From the NCBI RefSeq assembly GCF_001428625.1, contig NZ_LMIE01000012.1, forward strand, positions 418,388-482,387: 64,000 bases of DNA, given 5' to 3'. How positions within the stretch are numbered: the stretch's first letter is position 1; each line of letters opens with the position of its first letter. Shown in pieces: positions 62,280-64,000 of this stretch. Under the pieces are notes generated by a model. It searched no databases and was not told the DNA's origin. It saw only the letters and a list, made by a program, of their open reading frames with translations. Made by a program: the position numbers and the translations under genes. The stretch comes from Hydrogenophaga sp. Root209 (GTDB lineage Bacteria > Pseudomonadota > Gammaproteobacteria > Burkholderiales > Burkholderiaceae_C).

Positions 62280-63014
62280 TCATCCTTCATCGAGCTGGCC
62301 CGAGCGCAGCGCCGCGAGATCGAGCACGCGCAAACCACCGTATTCCACGCAGATCCAGCCCTTGGCCGCCAGCGTGGTCAGCGCTTCGTTGGTGCGCTGG
62401 CGCGACAGGCCCACAAGGTACGCCAGTTCCTGCTGCGTGATGCGCAGGATGCCGCCCACGTTGGGCGAGAGCAGCGGGTGGAACAGCGCGGCCAGATTGC
62501 GGGCCACGCGCAAATCGGGGCTGCCCAAGCGGTCGATCTCGCGCGCGGCGATGAACTGGCCCAGGCGCTCGTTGAGCTGGTGCATCACGAAACGGTTGAA
62601 GCCGATCGAGTGGTCCAGCAGCCAGTCAAACGTCTCCACCGGCAGGCCGGCCACGCGGCTCTTGCGCAGCGCCTGGATGTTGTAGCGGTACTGCTCGTGC
62701 TTGAGCACCGTGCCCTCGCCAAACCAGCCACCGGGCGCCACACCGGTGAAGGTGACCACCGGGCCCTGCGAATCGTCGTTGCTCATCTTGAGCAGCCCAT
62801 CCACCAGACCAAACCAGTACGTCACCGGCCGGCCAAAGCGGCAGATGATGTCGCCCGTGTCGGCTTCACCCACCACCAGTGCATCCACGGCCCGCGTCCG
62901 TTCGATCGGCGTCAGGCGCTGCAGCCAGGGAATTTCGGCAAGTTCCGCCTCGGTGGGCGCGCGCGCACGATCACGCAGATCGCTGCCGGAACGGTGGGGG
63001 GCGAATGGGTTCAT
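62280..63014 (-). CDS. Crp/Fnr-family transcriptional regulator
   Basis: A 244-residue regulator. A cyclic-nucleotide-binding-like beta barrel occupies about 35-150 ([46 protein letters not shown]), followed by the dimer helix and a helix-turn-helix [43 protein letters not shown]. There are no Fnr-type N-terminal cysteines and the cAMP-contacting RxxS pattern is not clear, so the ligand is unknown. It diverges from the acyl-CoA synthetase gene; a TTGTCG-N6-CGACAA palindrome between them is a candidate binding site. rluF-like follows 7 bases downstream. Confidence 0.92.
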   Translation of the reverse strand: MNPFAPHRSGSDLRDRARAPTEAELAEIPWLQRLTPIERTRAVDALVVGEADTGDIICRFGRPVTYWFGLVDGLLKMSNDDSQGPVVTFTGVAPGGWFGEGTVLKHEQYRYNIQALRKSRVAGLPVETFDWLLDHSIGFNRFVMHQLNERLGQFIAAREIDRLGSPDLRVARNLAALFHPLLSPNVGGILRITQQELAYLVGLSRQRTNEALTTLAAKGWICVEYGGLRVLDLAALRSGQLDEG

Positions 63015-63070
63015 GGCGGGGTGAAAGGCGAAATCCCGTAGGGGAAAGTCCTAGGAGGGATGACCCGCAA

Positions 63071-63098
63071 TTGTCGTCGTACCGACAACATGACGTCA
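63071..63098. promoter_or_regulatory. Palindromes between the Crp/Fnr gene and the acyl-CoA synthetase gene
   Basis: TTGTCG (63071-63076) and CGACAA (63083-63088) flank six bases, the geometry of a Crp/Fnr-family site. TGACGTCA, an 8-base perfect palindrome, follows at 63091-63098. Both lie in the 171-base divergent region and could serve the adjacent regulator or its target. Confidence 0.5.
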
Positions 63099-63185
63099 AA
63101 CGAAGTCATACGATCCGCTTCATCAATGAGTGTCCCGTGAAAGACATTCAAATGCCGGCGGCCCGGACCGGCCCAGGAGACACAT

Positions 63186-64000
63186 ATGCAAACGACGTTC
63201 CCCCAGCTGCTGCTGGACCACGCCCAGCGCCGCCCCGACGCGCCGGCGATGCGCGAGAAGGAATACGGCATCTGGCAGACCACCAGCTGGAGCAACATGG
63301 CCCGGCTGGTCGAGGCCCTGGCCTGCGGGTTGCATCAGGCCGGCCTGCAGCGCGGCGAACACATGGTCGTGATCGGTGCCAACCGCCCCCGGCTCTACGC
63401 CACCATGCTGGCCGCGCAGTCGCTCGGCGCCATTCCGATCCCGCTTTACCAGGACGCGGTGGGCGGCGAGTGTGTCTTCCCGATCAACAACGCCGAGGTG
63501 CGCTTCTGCGTGGTGGAAGACCAGGAGCAAGTTGACAAGATGCTGGAGATCCGTGAGCAGTGCCCTCAGCTCTCTCACATCTATTACGACGACCCACGCG
63601 GCCTGCGCAACTACGACCAGCCCGGCCTCGGTGGCATGGAAGAGCTGATCGCCGCTGGCCAGGCGCACGCCCAGGCGCACCCGCAGCTGTTTCGCGAGCA
63701 AGTGGCCGCCGGCCAGCCCGACGACGTGGCCGCCATGTTCTTCACCAGCGGCACCACGGGCAACCCCAAGGGTGTGGTGCACACCCATCACACGCTGATC
63801 AACCGCGCCGACGTGGGCGCGCGCTTCGACAAACTCACACCCGCCGACGAGGTGCTGGCCTACATGCCGCCGGCCTGGATCGGTCAGAACATCTTTTCTT
63901 ACGCCCAGTGGCTGGTGGCCGGCTACGTGGTGAACTGCCCCGAATCCGGTGCCACGGTGACGATCGACCTGAAGGAAGTGGGCCCGACCTACTACTTCGC
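63186..64000 (+). CDS. AMP-dependent acyl-CoA synthetase, N-terminal part
   Basis: The first 271 residues of an adenylate-forming ligase; the gene runs past the right edge. It opens MQTTFPQLLLDHAQRRPDAPAMREKEYGIWQTTSW, and has the AMP-binding signature MFFTSGTTGNPKGVVHTH near 184-201. The start resembles long-chain-fatty-acid--CoA ligases that stand at the head of branched-chain-amino-acid-type ABC transporter clusters in Burkholderiales; the continuation of this cluster cannot be seen. CAGGAGACACAT precedes the ATG. It diverges from the Crp/Fnr regulator, which may control it. Confidence 0.92.
   Translation, partial: MQTTFPQLLLDHAQRRPDAPAMREKEYGIWQTTSWSNMARLVEALACGLHQAGLQRGEHMVVIGANRPRLYATMLAAQSLGAIPIPLYQDAVGGECVFPINNAEVRFCVVEDQEQVDKMLEIREQCPQLSHIYYDDPRGLRNYDQPGLGGMEELIAAGQAHAQAHPQLFREQVAAGQPDDVAAMFFTSGTTGNPKGVVHTHHTLINRADVGARFDKLTPADEVLAYMPPAWIGQNIFSYAQWLVAGYVVNCPESGATVTIDLKEVGPTYYF

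Overview
The window is GC-rich, gene-dense chromosomal DNA, very probably from a betaproteobacterium of the Burkholderiales, most likely Comamonadaceae (Hydrogenophaga/Variovorax/Polaromonas-like). The evidence is the gene content (solute-binding ABC and TRAP systems, a polyhydroxyalkanoate-granule protein, wax ester synthase, fused IcmF mutase, nodIJ-type exporter, phcBSRQ operon) and a GC-rich intergenic repeat of a kind I associate with this family. No rRNA, tRNA, insertion sequence, prophage or CRISPR array was seen. Both end genes are cut by the window edges.

Layout. 1-6.7 kb: a truncated branched-chain-amino-acid-type binding protein, a molybdopterin oxidoreductase, an M-type lipoprotein peptidase, a small lipid-storage group (PHA granule protein, acyl-CoA-binding protein, wax ester/triacylglycerol synthase) and type III pantothenate kinase. 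6.8-11.2 kb: an alpha-hydroxyketone quorum-sensing cluster made of a LuxR-type regulator, a CqsS-type membrane kinase, a response regulator and a CqsA-type autoinducer synthase. Matching lux-box-like palindromes lie at the synthase promoter and at the kinase/LuxR junction. 11.3-24.5 kb: persulfide dioxygenase-rhodanese fusion, a three-gene TRAP transporter, PPK2, IcmF, a lipid kinase, a DUF6352-type protein and a beta-helix lipoprotein with a hexanucleotide microsatellite. 24.8-36.3 kb: arginase, GMC oxidoreductase, hydroxyacyl-CoA dehydrogenase, FMN protein and GST, LysR plus glutathione reductase, an MgtC-like membrane protein and AMP nucleosidase. 35.6-38.6 kb: an ECF sigma/anti-sigma/DUF3455 group and a degenerate ABC ATPase. 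38.6-48.6 kb: purT-psd, nodIJ, a gamma-glutamyl-cysteine-ligase-like enzyme with an antiporter, a methyltransferase, SrkA and ohrR-ohr with its operators.

49.1-54.0 kb is a complete phcB-phcS-phcR-phcQ operon, the 3-hydroxy fatty acid methyl ester signalling system known from Ralstonia solanacearum. The window therefore holds two chemically different, non-AHL quorum-sensing systems about 38 kb apart. 54.1-59.7 kb: htpG with a sigma-32-like promoter, then a type I secretion ABC gene whose ATPase domain is cut short after the Q-loop, and its HlyD partner. 59.8-64 kb: a lipase-like hydrolase, an RluF-like pseudouridine synthase with a long disordered N-terminus, a Crp/Fnr regulator and the start of an acyl-CoA synthetase.

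All family calls come from reading translations by eye, without database searches. Start codons were moved from the longest open frame wherever a ribosome-binding site, signal peptide or known domain start pointed elsewhere.
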